A DNA stretch of 64,000 nucleotides from JAYVYM01 sp046593925 (GCA_046593925.1 JBKJQN010000061.1:1-64000), one strand, 5' to 3'; shown: positions 17,604 to 26,163, counted from the stretch's first letter. Program-made: numbers and translations. The notes: a model not told the origin generated them from the letters alone.

Positions 17604-17609
17604 TATCCT
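17604..17609 (+). promoter_or_regulatory. Leaderless-type -10 box
   Basis: TATCCT ends six bases before the ATG at 17616, and there is no ribosome site between them. The box lies five bases after the stop of the HAD gene, so the lipase gene probably has its own promoter and a leaderless message. Confidence 0.5.
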
Positions 17610-17615
17610 CGACTG

Positions 17616-18437
17616 ATGTCTACCGAGATCTCCGCGGCGGCCGAGCTCGTCGCCGAGCTGCTGCCGGATGCCGTCACGCAGTCGTCGTTCGACCCGGTAC
17701 CGGCGCCGGCCCACCACGAGCCCGCCTGGTGGGGCCGGCCGCTCGCCGAGGTGCGCTGGCAGGCCGAGCTCGCCCGGCTGCTGATCGACCCGGTCTACAC
17801 CGGCAAGGGCGTCCCGCACGGCGACGGCGGTCCGGTGCTGCTGATCCCGGGGTTCCTGGCCGGAGACTCCTCGCTTTCGGTGATGTCCCGGTTCCTGCGC
17901 CGGATCGGGCACGACGCCCACGGTGCCGGCATCGTGGCGAACGTCGACTGCTCCGACCGGGCCGTCGACCGGCTCGAGCGGGTCCTGCTGCGCCTGCACG
18001 TGCGGACCGGCCGACCGGTGGCGATCGTCGGCCACAGCCGGGGCGGCCACTTCGCCAAGGCGCTCGCCGCGCGGCACCCGGATGGCGTCCGCGCGGTGGT
18101 GTCCCTCGGCGCCGGGCTCGACGAGCCGTTCGACATCTCGCTGCCCACCAAGGCCGCCGTCGCCGCGGTCCGCAGCGTGCTGCGCCGGGTCGACCCCAGC
18201 ACCGCCGACCGCGGCTGCCTGACGACGACCTGCGACTGCCCGTTCGTGCGCGACTACACGGCGCCCTGGCCGGCGACCGTGCCGATGACGTCCGTGTGGT
18301 CCAAGGGTGACGGCGTGGTCCGCTGGCGATCCTGCGTGGTGCCCTACGCCCGCTCGGTGCAGGTGCGGGGCAGCCACGTCGGGCTGGCGTTCAACCGGCA
18401 CGCCTACCGCGCGGTCGCCGAGGCCCTGGCCCCCTAG
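17616..18437 (+). CDS. Alpha/beta hydrolase (lipase/PGAP1-like)
   Basis: Hydrolase of 273 residues without a signal peptide. VLLIPGFLAGDSSL gives the oxyanion-hole region and AIVGHSRGGHFAK the nucleophile elbow with Ser141. A general acid in SVWSKGDGVV (Asp) and a histidine in VRGSHVGLAFN complete a plausible triad; SHVGL followed by the end of the protein is typical of PGAP1-type lipases. TTTCDCPF carries two cysteines close together. Neighbours give no strong context. Substrate is unknown, with esters or lipids likely. Confidence 0.85.
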   Translation: MSTEISAAAELVAELLPDAVTQSSFDPVPAPAHHEPAWWGRPLAEVRWQAELARLLIDPVYTGKGVPHGDGGPVLLIPGFLAGDSSLSVMSRFLRRIGHDAHGAGIVANVDCSDRAVDRLERVLLRLHVRTGRPVAIVGHSRGGHFAKALAARHPDGVRAVVSLGAGLDEPFDISLPTKAAVAAVRSVLRRVDPSTADRGCLTTTCDCPFVRDYTAPWPATVPMTSVWSKGDGVVRWRSCVVPYARSVQVRGSHVGLAFNRHAYRAVAEALAP

Positions 18438-18440
18438 CCG

Positions 18441-19364
18441 CTACCAGCGCCCGGTGATCACCTCGAGGGCGCTTCGCCCGGTGCGCAGTGCGCTGGCGGG
18501 CAGCCCCCGGTGCAGCGGCTCGACCCGTGCGGCGAGCCGCGACGGGGCGGTCCCGGGCAGGATCGGGCCGACCCGGTCGAGCCAGCCGGTGAACAGGTCG
18601 TACGCCACCTGCGGCGCCTCCAGCAGGTAGGCGTGGCCCGCCCCCGGCACGACGGCCAGCTCCGCGCCCGGGATGCGGCCGGCCAGTCGGCGCGCGGAGG
18701 CCAGCGGGGTCAGGCCGTCTTCGCCGCCGTGCATGACCAGTGTGGGCCGGGACAGGCCGGGCAGCCGTGACCAGGTGTCGTGGTAGACGCTGGCCCACCA
18801 GTGCGCGGCCACTCCCGCCGGCCGGGCGCGGTGCCGCGCGAAGTACGGCAGCAGCGCCCGCACCCGCTCCGGCTGGCGGTCCCGGAAGCCCGGCGAGAAC
18901 AACGCAGCGGCCAGCGCCCGGCCACGGGCCCCCTCGAGCGGGCCTGGCAGGTGGCCGGCCAGCGCGGCGAGCTCGCGCAGCGGCAGGACGGCGTGCGGGC
19001 CGCCGGACGAGGTGCCTCCCAGGACGAGCCCGCGGACCCGGTCGGGAAAGCGCAGGGCCACCTCCTGGGCGACCATCCCACCCATCGACAGTCCGTAGAC
19101 GTGGGCGCTGTCGATGCCCAGCGCGTCCATCAGCTCGACGGCGTCGGCGGCCAGCTGCCCCATCGACAGACCGGGCCGCGCACCCGAGCTGCGGCCCGCG
19201 CCGCGGTTGTCGTACGTCGTGACGGCGAAGCGCCGGGCGTACAGCGGGAGCACCGGTTCGAAGACCGCGGCGCTGATCGCGAAGCCGGTGATCAGCAGCA
19301 GTGGCTCGCCGGAGCCGACCTGCTCGACGTGCAGCCGGCCGCGGCGGACAGGGACGAGCGGCAC
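18441..19364 (-). CDS. Alpha/beta hydrolase downstream of phaC
   Basis: Cytoplasmic hydrolase of 307 residues. LLLITGFAISAAVF forms the oxyanion region, VTTYDNRGAGRSS is a typical strand-turn, and HVYGLSMGGMVAQ has the nucleophile Ser93. LVMHGGEDGLTPL carries the acid and GAGHAYLLE the histidine. It is ten bases downstream of the PHA synthase gene on the same strand and probably cotranscribed with it, so a polyester- or hydroxyacyl-related esterase role is a reasonable inference. Family members also include enol-lactonases and carboxylesterases. It converges with the previous hydrolase, with only three bases between the stops. Confidence 0.87.
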   Translation of the reverse strand: MPLVPVRRGRLHVEQVGSGEPLLLITGFAISAAVFEPVLPLYARRFAVTTYDNRGAGRSSGARPGLSMGQLAADAVELMDALGIDSAHVYGLSMGGMVAQEVALRFPDRVRGLVLGGTSSGGPHAVLPLRELAALAGHLPGPLEGARGRALAAALFSPGFRDRQPERVRALLPYFARHRARPAGVAAHWWASVYHDTWSRLPGLSRPTLVMHGGEDGLTPLASARRLAGRIPGAELAVVPGAGHAYLLEAPQVAYDLFTGWLDRVGPILPGTAPSRLAARVEPLHRGLPASALRTGRSALEVITGRW

Positions 19365-19374
19365 GCCGGCCCTG

Positions 19375-21072
19375 TCAGGTAACGAAGACGTAGGTACCGG
19401 GGGCCGCGCCGAGCGGCGGGTGCTGCGCGCTGCCGAGCTGGGCGGGCGGGTCGCCGAGCGCGCCCGCGCGGGCGGTGGCCCAGGCTGTCCAGTCGGGCCA
19501 CCAGGAGCCCCGGTGCGTGGTGGCGGAAGCGAGCCACTGGTCCGGGTCGGCCGGCAGCTCGTCGGCGACCTGGAAGGTGGCCTTCGGGTTGCCGGGCGGG
19601 TTCACCAGGGCAGCGATGTGACCGCTGCTGGACAGTACGAAGCGCGGCCGGGAGCCGAACAGCCGGCCGCTGCGGTAGACGTTCTCCCACGGGCAGATGT
19701 GGTCGGCGATGCCTGCGAGGTTGTAGGTGTCGACCTCCACCTTGGACAGGTCGACGGGGCTGCCGAGCACCACCGCCCGGCCGGGGTGCACCAGCGAGTT
19801 GGTCGTGGCCAGCTGCAGGAAGTCACCGTGCAGCCTGGCCGGCATGCGGGTGGTGTCGGCGTTCCAGAACAGCACGTCGAACGCGGGCGGCTTCTTGGCC
19901 AGCAGGTAGTTGTTGACCCAGTAGTTCCACACCAGGTCGTCGGGGCGCAGCCAGGCGAAGACCCCGGCCAGTGACCGGCCGTCGAGGTATCCGCGGCTGC
20001 GGGACTGCGCGGCGGCGGCCGCGGCGGTGGGGGCGTCGACCAGCGAGCCGATTGTGCCGGCGTGCTGCTGGTCCAGCACGGTGACGCCGAGGGTGAGCCC
20101 GGCGACGCGGTCCTGCCGGCCCGTGGCCACCAGGTGCGAGACGGCTGTGCTCGTGACGATCCCGCCGGCGCACAGCGCGAACAGCAGCGCCTGGTCCGCG
20201 CCGGTGATGTCCTCCAGGGCGTCCATCGCCGCGATCACCGAGCCGGCGTAGTCGTCGAGCCCGAGGTCGCGGTCGTCCGAGCTGGGGTTGACCCACGAGA
20301 TCGCGAAGACCTGCAGGCCCGCGTCGAGGAAGTGCTCGATCATGCTTCGGCCGGGCGCAAGGTCGGCGATGTAGTACTTGTTGATCATTGGCGGGACGAC
20401 GAGCAGCGGCACGTGGTGGACCTGCGGCGTACGCGGCGTGTAGTGCAGCAGCTCGAAGACCCGGGTGCGCAGCACCACCTGGCCCTCGGTGACGGCGATG
20501 TCGCCGCCCACCCTGAAGGCGTCCCGGTCGACCATCTGCGGGATCCGCGGCTTGGTGGCCATGTCCCTGACGAACTGCCGCCCGCCACGCAGGTAGTTCT
20601 GGCCACCGGTGTCCAGGCCGGCCTTGAGCGCGGCCGGGTTGAGGAGCGGGTTGTTGCTCGGCGCCAGCGCCGCCACCAGGTTCTCGACCACGAAGCGCAT
20701 CCGCCGGTCGTCGCGCCAGTCCAGGTTGGCGTCGTCGAGCAGCTGCTCGACGGTGAGCCCGGCGGCGAGGTAGGCCTGTACGACCCTCCGCAGCACCGGA
20801 TTTCCGGTCCAGGCCGGCTCGACGAAGCGCCGGTCCTTCTTGGCCGGCGCGAGTTCGGACCGTCCGGCGACGATTCGCGCGAGCTCCCGGGTCAGGCCGG
20901 CCGAGCGTCGGGTCACCGTCAGCGGGCGGGCGGCCAGCTTGGCGGCCATCACCAGTCCGGCCCGGCCGGGCAGGAACTGCCGTACCGAGGACCCCACGGA
21001 GTCCGACAGCAGCGCGTCCAGGCTGCCTGTGCCGACGGCACCGGCCGGCTCTGGCGCCGGCTCGGCCGTCAT
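19375..21072 (-). CDS. phaC: Poly(3-hydroxyalkanoate) synthase
   Basis: Granule-associated polymerase of 565 residues joining hydroxyacyl-CoA units into polyester. The N-terminal PhaC domain spans about 70-240 and the alpha/beta hydrolase core follows (PLLVVPPMINKYYIADL, VFAISWVNPS). The nucleophile is Cys301 in LLFALCAGGIVT. In most synthases the box is G-x-C-x-G-G; here the residue two before Cys is Ala. Asp of GIADHICPWENVY and His of SSSGHIAALVNPPG complete the triad. An ATG at 21072 follows GGGAGGG. No phaA, phaB, phasin or phaE gene is adjacent, so substrate supply comes from elsewhere. Confidence 0.93.
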   Translation of the reverse strand: MTAEPAPEPAGAVGTGSLDALLSDSVGSSVRQFLPGRAGLVMAAKLAARPLTVTRRSAGLTRELARIVAGRSELAPAKKDRRFVEPAWTGNPVLRRVVQAYLAAGLTVEQLLDDANLDWRDDRRMRFVVENLVAALAPSNNPLLNPAALKAGLDTGGQNYLRGGRQFVRDMATKPRIPQMVDRDAFRVGGDIAVTEGQVVLRTRVFELLHYTPRTPQVHHVPLLVVPPMINKYYIADLAPGRSMIEHFLDAGLQVFAISWVNPSSDDRDLGLDDYAGSVIAAMDALEDITGADQALLFALCAGGIVTSTAVSHLVATGRQDRVAGLTLGVTVLDQQHAGTIGSLVDAPTAAAAAAQSRSRGYLDGRSLAGVFAWLRPDDLVWNYWVNNYLLAKKPPAFDVLFWNADTTRMPARLHGDFLQLATTNSLVHPGRAVVLGSPVDLSKVEVDTYNLAGIADHICPWENVYRSGRLFGSRPRFVLSSSGHIAALVNPPGNPKATFQVADELPADPDQWLASATTHRGSWWPDWTAWATARAGALGDPPAQLGSAQHPPLGAAPGTYVFVT

Positions 21073-21154
21073 CGGGTGCCCTCCCTGGCGGTCTGGATAC
21101 CTCTGTCGTTCACGTGGACCACCTCCGTCGCGGGCCGGCTATGACCCGGCGCAC

Positions 21155-21164
21155 AGCCTAGGCT
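21155..21164. promoter_or_regulatory. Palindromic bidirectional -10 element between phaC and ndh
   Basis: AGCCTAGGCT is a perfect 10-bp palindrome, so the hexamer TAGGCT is present on both strands in overlapping positions. It lies in the 128-bp gap between divergent phaC and ndh and would start the ndh message about 30 bases and the phaC message about 75 bases before their start codons. No convincing -35 box was identified on either side. Confidence 0.45.
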
Positions 21165-21200
21165 GAGGGTGCCTCGAATGCGGGGCCCGGGAGGACGCAC

Positions 21201-22598
21201 ATGAGCACCAGCAGGCATCGCGACGGCATCAGCAGGCACCGCGTCGTCGTGATCGGCTCCGGTTTCGGAGCTCTGTTCGCCACGAAGCGGCTGCGTCGGG
21301 CCGACGTCGACGTGACGGTGGTCGCCCGTACTACGCACCACCTGTTCCAGCCGCTGCTCTATCAGGTAGCGACCGGGATCCTCTCCGAGGGCGAGATCGC
21401 GCCGGCTACCCGCGAGGTGCTGCGCCGGCAGCGCAACGCCACGGTGCTGCTCGGCGAGGTCACCCATATCGACCTGGCGGCCCGCACCGTCACCTCGGTG
21501 AGCGTGCTCGGCGACACCGTCACGCCGTACGACAGCCTGATCGTCGCGGCGGGCTCCACCCAGTCCTACTTCGGCAACGACCGGTTCGCCGAGCACGCCC
21601 CCAGTCTGAAGAGCATCGACGACGCGCTGGAGCTGCGCGGGCGCATCTTCGGCGCCTTCGAGCTGGCCGAGCTGTCGGACGACCCCGCCCTGATCGACCG
21701 CCTGCTGACCTTCGCGGTGATCGGCGCAGGCCCGACCGGGGTCGAGATGGCCGGCCAGATCGCCGAGCTGGCGCGGCGCGCACTGCCCGGCGACTTCCGC
21801 AGCATCGACCCGCGTACGGCGCGCATCGTGCTGGTCGACGGCGCCGACGCCGTGCTCGGGTCGTTCGGCGGCAAGCTCTCCGCCAAGGCCGAGGCGCACC
21901 TGAAGGCGCTGGGCATCGAGGTGCAGCTCGGCGCGATGGTCGTCGACGTCGATGCGACCGGCCTGGTGGTAGAGGAGCGCGGCGGCAGGCGCCGACGGAT
22001 CGAGGCGGTGACGAAGGTCTGGGCGGCCGGCGTCGCCGCGAGCCCGCTCGGTGCGCAGCTCGCCGAGAAGTCCGGGGCACGCACGGACCGGGCGGGCCGG
22101 GTCGAGGTGCTGTCGGACCTCACGCTGCCCGGCCACCCGGACGTCTTCGTGATCGGCGACATGGCCCTGCTGGAGCTGCCCGGGGTCGCGCAGGTGGCGA
22201 TCCAGAGCGGCCGGCACGCGGCGGACACGATCATCGGACGGCAGAAGGGCGATGGACCGCAGGCGGCCTTCCGCTATCACGACAAGGGGAACATGGCGAC
22301 GATCTCGCGGTTCCAGGCCGTCGCCGCCATCGGCGAACACATCCGGCTGGCCGGGTTCATCGCCTGGCTGATGTGGCTCGCGGTGCACCTGGTGTACATC
22401 ATCGGCTTCAAGAACCGGCTGACCACGCTGCTGCACTGGACGGTCAGCTTCCTGGGGCGGGGCCGCGCCGAGCGCACCGCGACGCAGCAGCAGGTCGCTG
22501 CCCGGATCGCCCTGGTACGTCTCGGGCGGCCCGGTCCACTCGGAGCCGACCAGGTCATCCGCGAGTCCGCCGAGCGCTCGGTGGCCCGCGGGGCCTAG
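21201..22598 (+). CDS. ndh: Type II NADH dehydrogenase (NDH-2)
   Basis: Peripheral membrane flavoprotein of 465 residues oxidising NADH and reducing menaquinone without proton pumping. The FAD Rossmann motif is VVVIGSGFGALFATKRL (first residues), HHLFQPLLYQVATG is the NDH-2 signature, and the NADH Rossmann motif is FAVIGAGPTGVEMAGQIAEL. VFVIGDMA closes the FAD site. A C-terminal hydrophobic segment (LAGFIAWLMWLAVHLVYIIGF) anchors the enzyme. The usual GxGxxG third Gly is Ala in the first motif (GSGFGA). A GGGAGGACGC ribosome site precedes ATG 21201. Confidence 0.94.
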   Translation: MSTSRHRDGISRHRVVVIGSGFGALFATKRLRRADVDVTVVARTTHHLFQPLLYQVATGILSEGEIAPATREVLRRQRNATVLLGEVTHIDLAARTVTSVSVLGDTVTPYDSLIVAAGSTQSYFGNDRFAEHAPSLKSIDDALELRGRIFGAFELAELSDDPALIDRLLTFAVIGAGPTGVEMAGQIAELARRALPGDFRSIDPRTARIVLVDGADAVLGSFGGKLSAKAEAHLKALGIEVQLGAMVVDVDATGLVVEERGGRRRRIEAVTKVWAAGVAASPLGAQLAEKSGARTDRAGRVEVLSDLTLPGHPDVFVIGDMALLELPGVAQVAIQSGRHAADTIIGRQKGDGPQAAFRYHDKGNMATISRFQAVAAIGEHIRLAGFIAWLMWLAVHLVYIIGFKNRLTTLLHWTVSFLGRGRAERTATQQQVAARIALVRLGRPGPLGADQVIRESAERSVARGA

Positions 22599-22628
22599 TG
22601 ACCTGCGGGCAGTAGTCGCGTGGTCGCG

Positions 22629-23375
22629 TCAGGTGAGGGCCGCCCAGCCGGGGCTCACGACCTGCCGACCGTCGTCGGTCACCAGCAGCCACTCGTAGCC
22701 GGGGTGCTCCACGAGCAGATCCGGCGCGCCGACGGCCCCCGCAGCCAGCGCGGCCGTCGCAAGCACGTCGGCCCGCAGCAGGGACGGCCCGACGACGGTC
22801 GCACCGGCCAGGCCGCCGGCCGGCCGGCCGGTCCGCGGGTCGAGGACGTGGCCGCCACGTTCGGCGGTCCCCGAGGTGGCGACACCGCCCGTCTCGAGTC
22901 GGACGGCCGCCAGCAGGCTGCCGGGGTGCAGCGGGTCGGCGACCCCGACCCGCCAGGGCCGCCCCGGCTCGGGGCCGAGCCCAACCGCGACGTCACCGCC
23001 GCCGTTGACGCTGTGCCGCGAGCTGCCCGCCGCGACCAGCAGGGCGGCGGCGCGCTCCACCGCCCAGCCCTTGACCACCCCGGACGGGTCGAACCGGCCG
23101 TCGGCGGCAGCGTCGAACCAACCGCCGGTGAGCTCGCGGGCCTGGTCGCACAGCTCGGCTGCCGTACGCACCTCGGGGTCGGCGTGCGCGAGCTCCAGCT
23201 CACCGCGGCGCAGTCGGCTCACCTCGCTGTCCGGCCGGTAGGTGCTGCACAGCTCGTCGAGCCGGTGCAGCATCGCCACGACCGCCTCGACCGTGCCGGT
23301 CGGCACCGGATCCCGCAGGTCCAGGCTGAAAACGGTGCCCATCACGTGCTCGACGTGCACCGCGCCGGCCGTCAC
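22629..23375 (-). CDS. apbE: FAD:protein FMN transferase
   Basis: ApbE/Ftp-family enzyme of 248 residues that attaches FMN covalently to a threonine of partner flavoproteins. Motifs: HVEHVMGTVFSLDL at the start, WFDAAADGRFDPSGVVKGWAVERA, SVNGGGDVAVG and VATSGTAERGGHVLDPRTGRPA. No signal peptide or lipobox is evident, so the enzyme may act in the cytoplasm. GTG 23375 overlaps the stop of the decayed ferric-reductase gene (GTGA), the remains of an operon. In related actinobacteria apbE sits with an FMN-binding protein and this reductase; the reductase is broken and no FMN-binding gene is in the window, leaving apbE without an obvious local client. Confidence 0.9.
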   Translation of the reverse strand: MTAGAVHVEHVMGTVFSLDLRDPVPTGTVEAVVAMLHRLDELCSTYRPDSEVSRLRRGELELAHADPEVRTAAELCDQARELTGGWFDAAADGRFDPSGVVKGWAVERAAALLVAAGSSRHSVNGGGDVAVGLGPEPGRPWRVGVADPLHPGSLLAAVRLETGGVATSGTAERGGHVLDPRTGRPAGGLAGATVVGPSLLRADVLATAALAAGAVGAPDLLVEHPGYEWLLVTDDGRQVVSPGWAALT

Positions 23376-24250
23376 CGCTGGTCCAGGGCGGACTGCAGGG
23401 AGGTCCGGTAGGCGGCCTCCAGCGCGAAGGACTCCGCGTGCGCCTGGCGGCTCGGTACGCCGGCCGCCCGCAGGGCCCGTCCGGCGACGGCGGTGAAGCC
23501 GTCCGGCCCGCACAGGTGGACGTCGCGCTCGGCGACGTCCGGGACGAGCGCGAGCAGGTCGACCTCCGCGCGCAGCGCCAGGTCCTCGCTGCGGCTGGCA
23601 CGCCGGACCAGCACCACATCGCCGGTCAGCTCCTCCAACAGCGCCGGCAGCGGGGTGATGCCGATGCCAGCACCGAGCAGCGGCAGCACCTTGGGCTGCG
23701 TACGAAGTGCTGCGGTGAGCGCGCCGTACGGCGCCTCCAGCGACACCCGGGTGCCGGCCGCGGCCCGGCGAGCCGCCGGCTCGCGTCGCCGACCGCGGCT
23801 GCCGCGTACAGCAGCGACCACAGCACCCCGGCGAGCCGGTCGTCGATGAACGCCGACCCGGTGGCAAGGGCCAGCGCTATCGCCAGGTAGGTGGAGAAGT
23901 GCAGCCAGTGCCAGGTCTCGTACGCCATCCGGCTCCGCGCGATGTACCGACATCGCGGCGACCGCGAGGAGCAGCCCGAGGCCGACGGTGGCGGCCGGCA
24001 CCTCCGGGTAGCGGGTCACCAGCGTCCAGGCCTCGCCCGGTACCCCGGCCCGTGCGGTCAGGGTGTACCCCCAGGTGATCAGGGGCGCGTGGGCGGCGAG
24101 CAGGCCGACGGTCCACCGGCCGCCGCGGCCGCGCCAGCGGGGGAGCCGATCGGCGCCGACCCCCCGTTCGACCCAGCGGCCCCGGGCCATCATCAGCACG
24201 AGGACCACCACGGCGTCACCGCCCAGCAGTCGGCGCTGACCAAGGGCGGC
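23372..24250 (-). pseudogene. Broken ferric-reductase-like flavohemoprotein
   Basis: The gene survives as three pieces. Upstream, MMARGRWVERGVGADRL through YTLTARAGVPGEAW and VAAMSV encodes the first helices. At about 23945 the frame changes and MAYETWHWLHFSTYLAIALAL continues in another frame, with the heme-ligand-type HWLH motif. Near 23765 the frame returns, at SLEAPYGALTAAL, followed by KVLPLLGAGIGITPLPALLEEL and HLCGPDGF, the NAD-binding half of the reductase. The FAD-binding domain, normally about 70 residues, is missing at this junction and a further 25 or so appear missing after LRAEVD. At least two frame breaks and two deletions make it inactive. The left limit 24250 is approximate. 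Confidence 0.7.
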
Positions 24251-24377
24251 CCGCTGCTGTATCGGGGTTCTCGGAGGTGCAGCAGCGCCGGTCGTGGGGC
24301 CTCCCCTGTCGCTGACTGGTAACCACGGTGACGGGGGAGGCTGGGACCGGGCTGCGCGCGGTCTGCGGGTGAGGACG

Positions 24378-24728
24378 TCGCGACGTGGGCCCAGCGTATC
24401 GACCGGGGCGTCGTCAGGATCACCACGGTCACCCGGCTGGAGATCGGCTAGTCGGCCCCGTTCGGGTCTGGACCTGCGCACGGCCGGTGGGCGGCCACCC
24501 CTGTCAGCCATGCCGCTGGAGTACCAGACCCCCTCGACCGAGAATCGCGCCGTCGAGGTGCAGGCGCTGCTCGCGGAGCGCGGACAGCGCCGAGCCTCTT
24601 CGGTTCCCGACCTGATCCTGGCCGCGACCGCCGAGCTGGCAGGTCTCACTGTCCTGCACCTCGACCAGGCCTTCGATGTCATCGCAGAGGTCACCGGGCA
24701 GCCGACCGAGCGCCTGACGACGGACTGA
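24378..24728 (+). pseudogene. Decayed VapC-type PIN-domain toxin
   Basis: Sequence matching the later two thirds of a PIN toxin is split between frames. EDVATWAQRIDRGVVRITTVTRLEIG ends in TAG at about 24450; then in the next frame SGLDLRTAGGRPPLSAMPLEYQTPSTENRAVEVQALL, SVPDLILAATAELAGLTVLHLDQAFDVIAEVTGQPTERL runs to the stop. The expected sequence at the break is G-Y-S-A-R-S-G; a TAC-to-TAG change plus one extra C in the run GGCCCCG explains both defects. The N-terminal segment with the first catalytic Asp is gone and no vapB antitoxin gene is present. The C-terminal PDL.IAATAEL..LTVLH.D pattern makes the family call firm. Confidence 0.72.
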
Positions 24729-24927
24729 GCCAACCGTCCCAGGACCACCGAGGAGTTTGTGTGCTGGCGCCGCGGGCGGGACACCCGAACCCGGTCGCGC
24801 CGGGCCGTCCGCAGGCTCAACGAGGCCCGCGGAGGATGACATTGTGTGCTCAGTTTCCTGAGCAGGCACACGATGTCGGAGGGGCAGCCGTCGAGAACCC
24901 GAGAGCACCACGCGACGAGCCCCGATC

Positions 24928-25395
24928 GTGACCTATCCGGTTGACGCAGTCCGGCCGCGCCCGCAGGACCGGGAGCCGAACACCGAGGACACCCGAGGGG
25001 ACGAGGCCGAGACCGTCGCCCTCCTCGCTGGGTTGGCCGGGCAGCGGGCCGTTCTGGAGCTGGCCGTGGGCACGGGACGGATCGGCCTTGCCGCTGGCAG
25101 CGGCCGGGGTGCCGGTGGACGGCATCGAGCTGGCCCCGGGACCTGGTGTACCTGGTCTTCAACACCATCGGCAATCTGCCCGCGCAGGACGACCAGGTCC
25201 GGTGCTGCCAGAACGCCGCCCGGCACCTCGACGACGACGGGGTGTTCGACCTGGAGCGCCGGGTGCCGGCCGCACCACCGGAGCTCGACCTGACGGCCGG
25301 CATCGCCGGGCTCCGGCCGCGCGACCGGTGGGGTGGCTGGGAGGCGGAGCCGTTCACGGCGACACGTCAGCGTCCACGAACGCGGGCCGGCCTGA
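24928..25395 (+). pseudogene. Decayed SAM-dependent methyltransferase
   Basis: The start encodes DEAETVALLAGLAGQRAVLELAVGTGRIGL, a class-I methyltransferase with the SAM motif E-L-A-V-G-T-G-R. A frame change follows within 20 codons (PLAAAGVPVDGIELAP in the next frame), then a jump directly to LVYLVFNTIGNLPAQDDQVRC in a third, removing about 35 residues. Another deletion joins RVPAAP to PELDLTAGIAGLRPRDRWGGWEAEPF. The true C-terminus RHVSVHERGPA and its TGA at 25393-25395 can still be read in yet another frame. The pieces are collinear with a protein of about 240 residues. The gene is dead. Confidence 0.7.
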
Positions 25396-25408
25396 CCCGA
25401 ACCCCGCC

Positions 25409-26131
25409 TCAGGCCGAGGGCACCCGCAGGACGTAGCCCACGCCGCGCAGCGTGTGCAGCAGCCGGGGCTCGGTGGTGTCAACCTTGCGGCGCAGGTAGG
25501 AGACGTAGGACTCCACGACGTTGGCCTCGCCGCCGAAGTCGTAGTGCCAGACGTGGTCAAGGATCTGGGCCTTGCTGAGGACCCGGCCGGGGTTCTGCAT
25601 GAAGTACCGCAGCAGGTTGAACTCTGTCGGGGAAAGCGGCACCGACGTACCGGCTTTCCAGACCTCGTGGCTGTCCTCGTCGAGCTCGACGTCGGCGAAC
25701 ACCAGCCGTGAGCCGGCAGGCTGGGCGGCCGCCCCGCCGCGGCGCAGCACCGCCCGGATCCGGGCGACCACCTCCTCCAGGCTGAACGGCTTGGTGACGT
25801 AGTCGTCGCCACCGAGCGTCAGGCCGGTCACCTTGTCCTCGGTGCCGTCCTTCGCTGTGAGGAACAGCACCGGCACCCGGGTGCCTTCGCCCCGCAGCCG
25901 GCGGACGACCTCGAACCCGTCGAGCTCGGGCATCATCACGTCCAGCACGACGAGGTCGGGCTTGAAGCTGCGGGCCGTGGTCAGTGCCTGTTGGCCATTG
26001 ATGGCGGTAGCGACCTCGAAGCCGTTGAAGCGCAGCGCGACGCTCAGCAGCTCCAGGATGTTCGGCTCGTCGTCCACGACCAGCAGGCGTGCCTCGGCGG
26101 TGGCCACGCGTGCTCCTGTGCTCGTCGTCAT
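25409..26131 (-). CDS. OmpR-family response regulator
   Basis: Transcription factor of 240 residues. The receiver domain has LLVVDDEPNILELL and phospho-acceptor Asp64 (LVVLDVMMPELDG), the Thr of LFLTAKD and the Lys of VTKPFSLEE. The C-terminal winged helix contains VPLSPTEFNLLRYFMQNPGRVLSKAQIL and ANVVESYVSYLRRKVD, typical of the PrrA/MprA/TcrA group. ATG 26131 is preferred to 26143 because family members start about 15 residues before the LLVVDDE strand; neither has a clear ribosome site. It is divergent from its probable kinase rather than in an operon with it. Candidate binding repeats lie in the shared promoter region. Confidence 0.93.
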   Translation of the reverse strand: MTTSTGARVATAEARLLVVDDEPNILELLSVALRFNGFEVATAINGQQALTTARSFKPDLVVLDVMMPELDGFEVVRRLRGEGTRVPVLFLTAKDGTEDKVTGLTLGGDDYVTKPFSLEEVVARIRAVLRRGGAAAQPAGSRLVFADVELDEDSHEVWKAGTSVPLSPTEFNLLRYFMQNPGRVLSKAQILDHVWHYDFGGEANVVESYVSYLRRKVDTTEPRLLHTLRGVGYVLRVPSA

Positions 26132-26163
26132 GAAACGCAGCATGGCGCCCCGGGCTGGCAGTG

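Noticed and set aside
24835..24870. Small hairpin GCTCAG-TTTC-CTGAGC
   Set aside because: Six-base stem in a decayed region with no gene end next to it.
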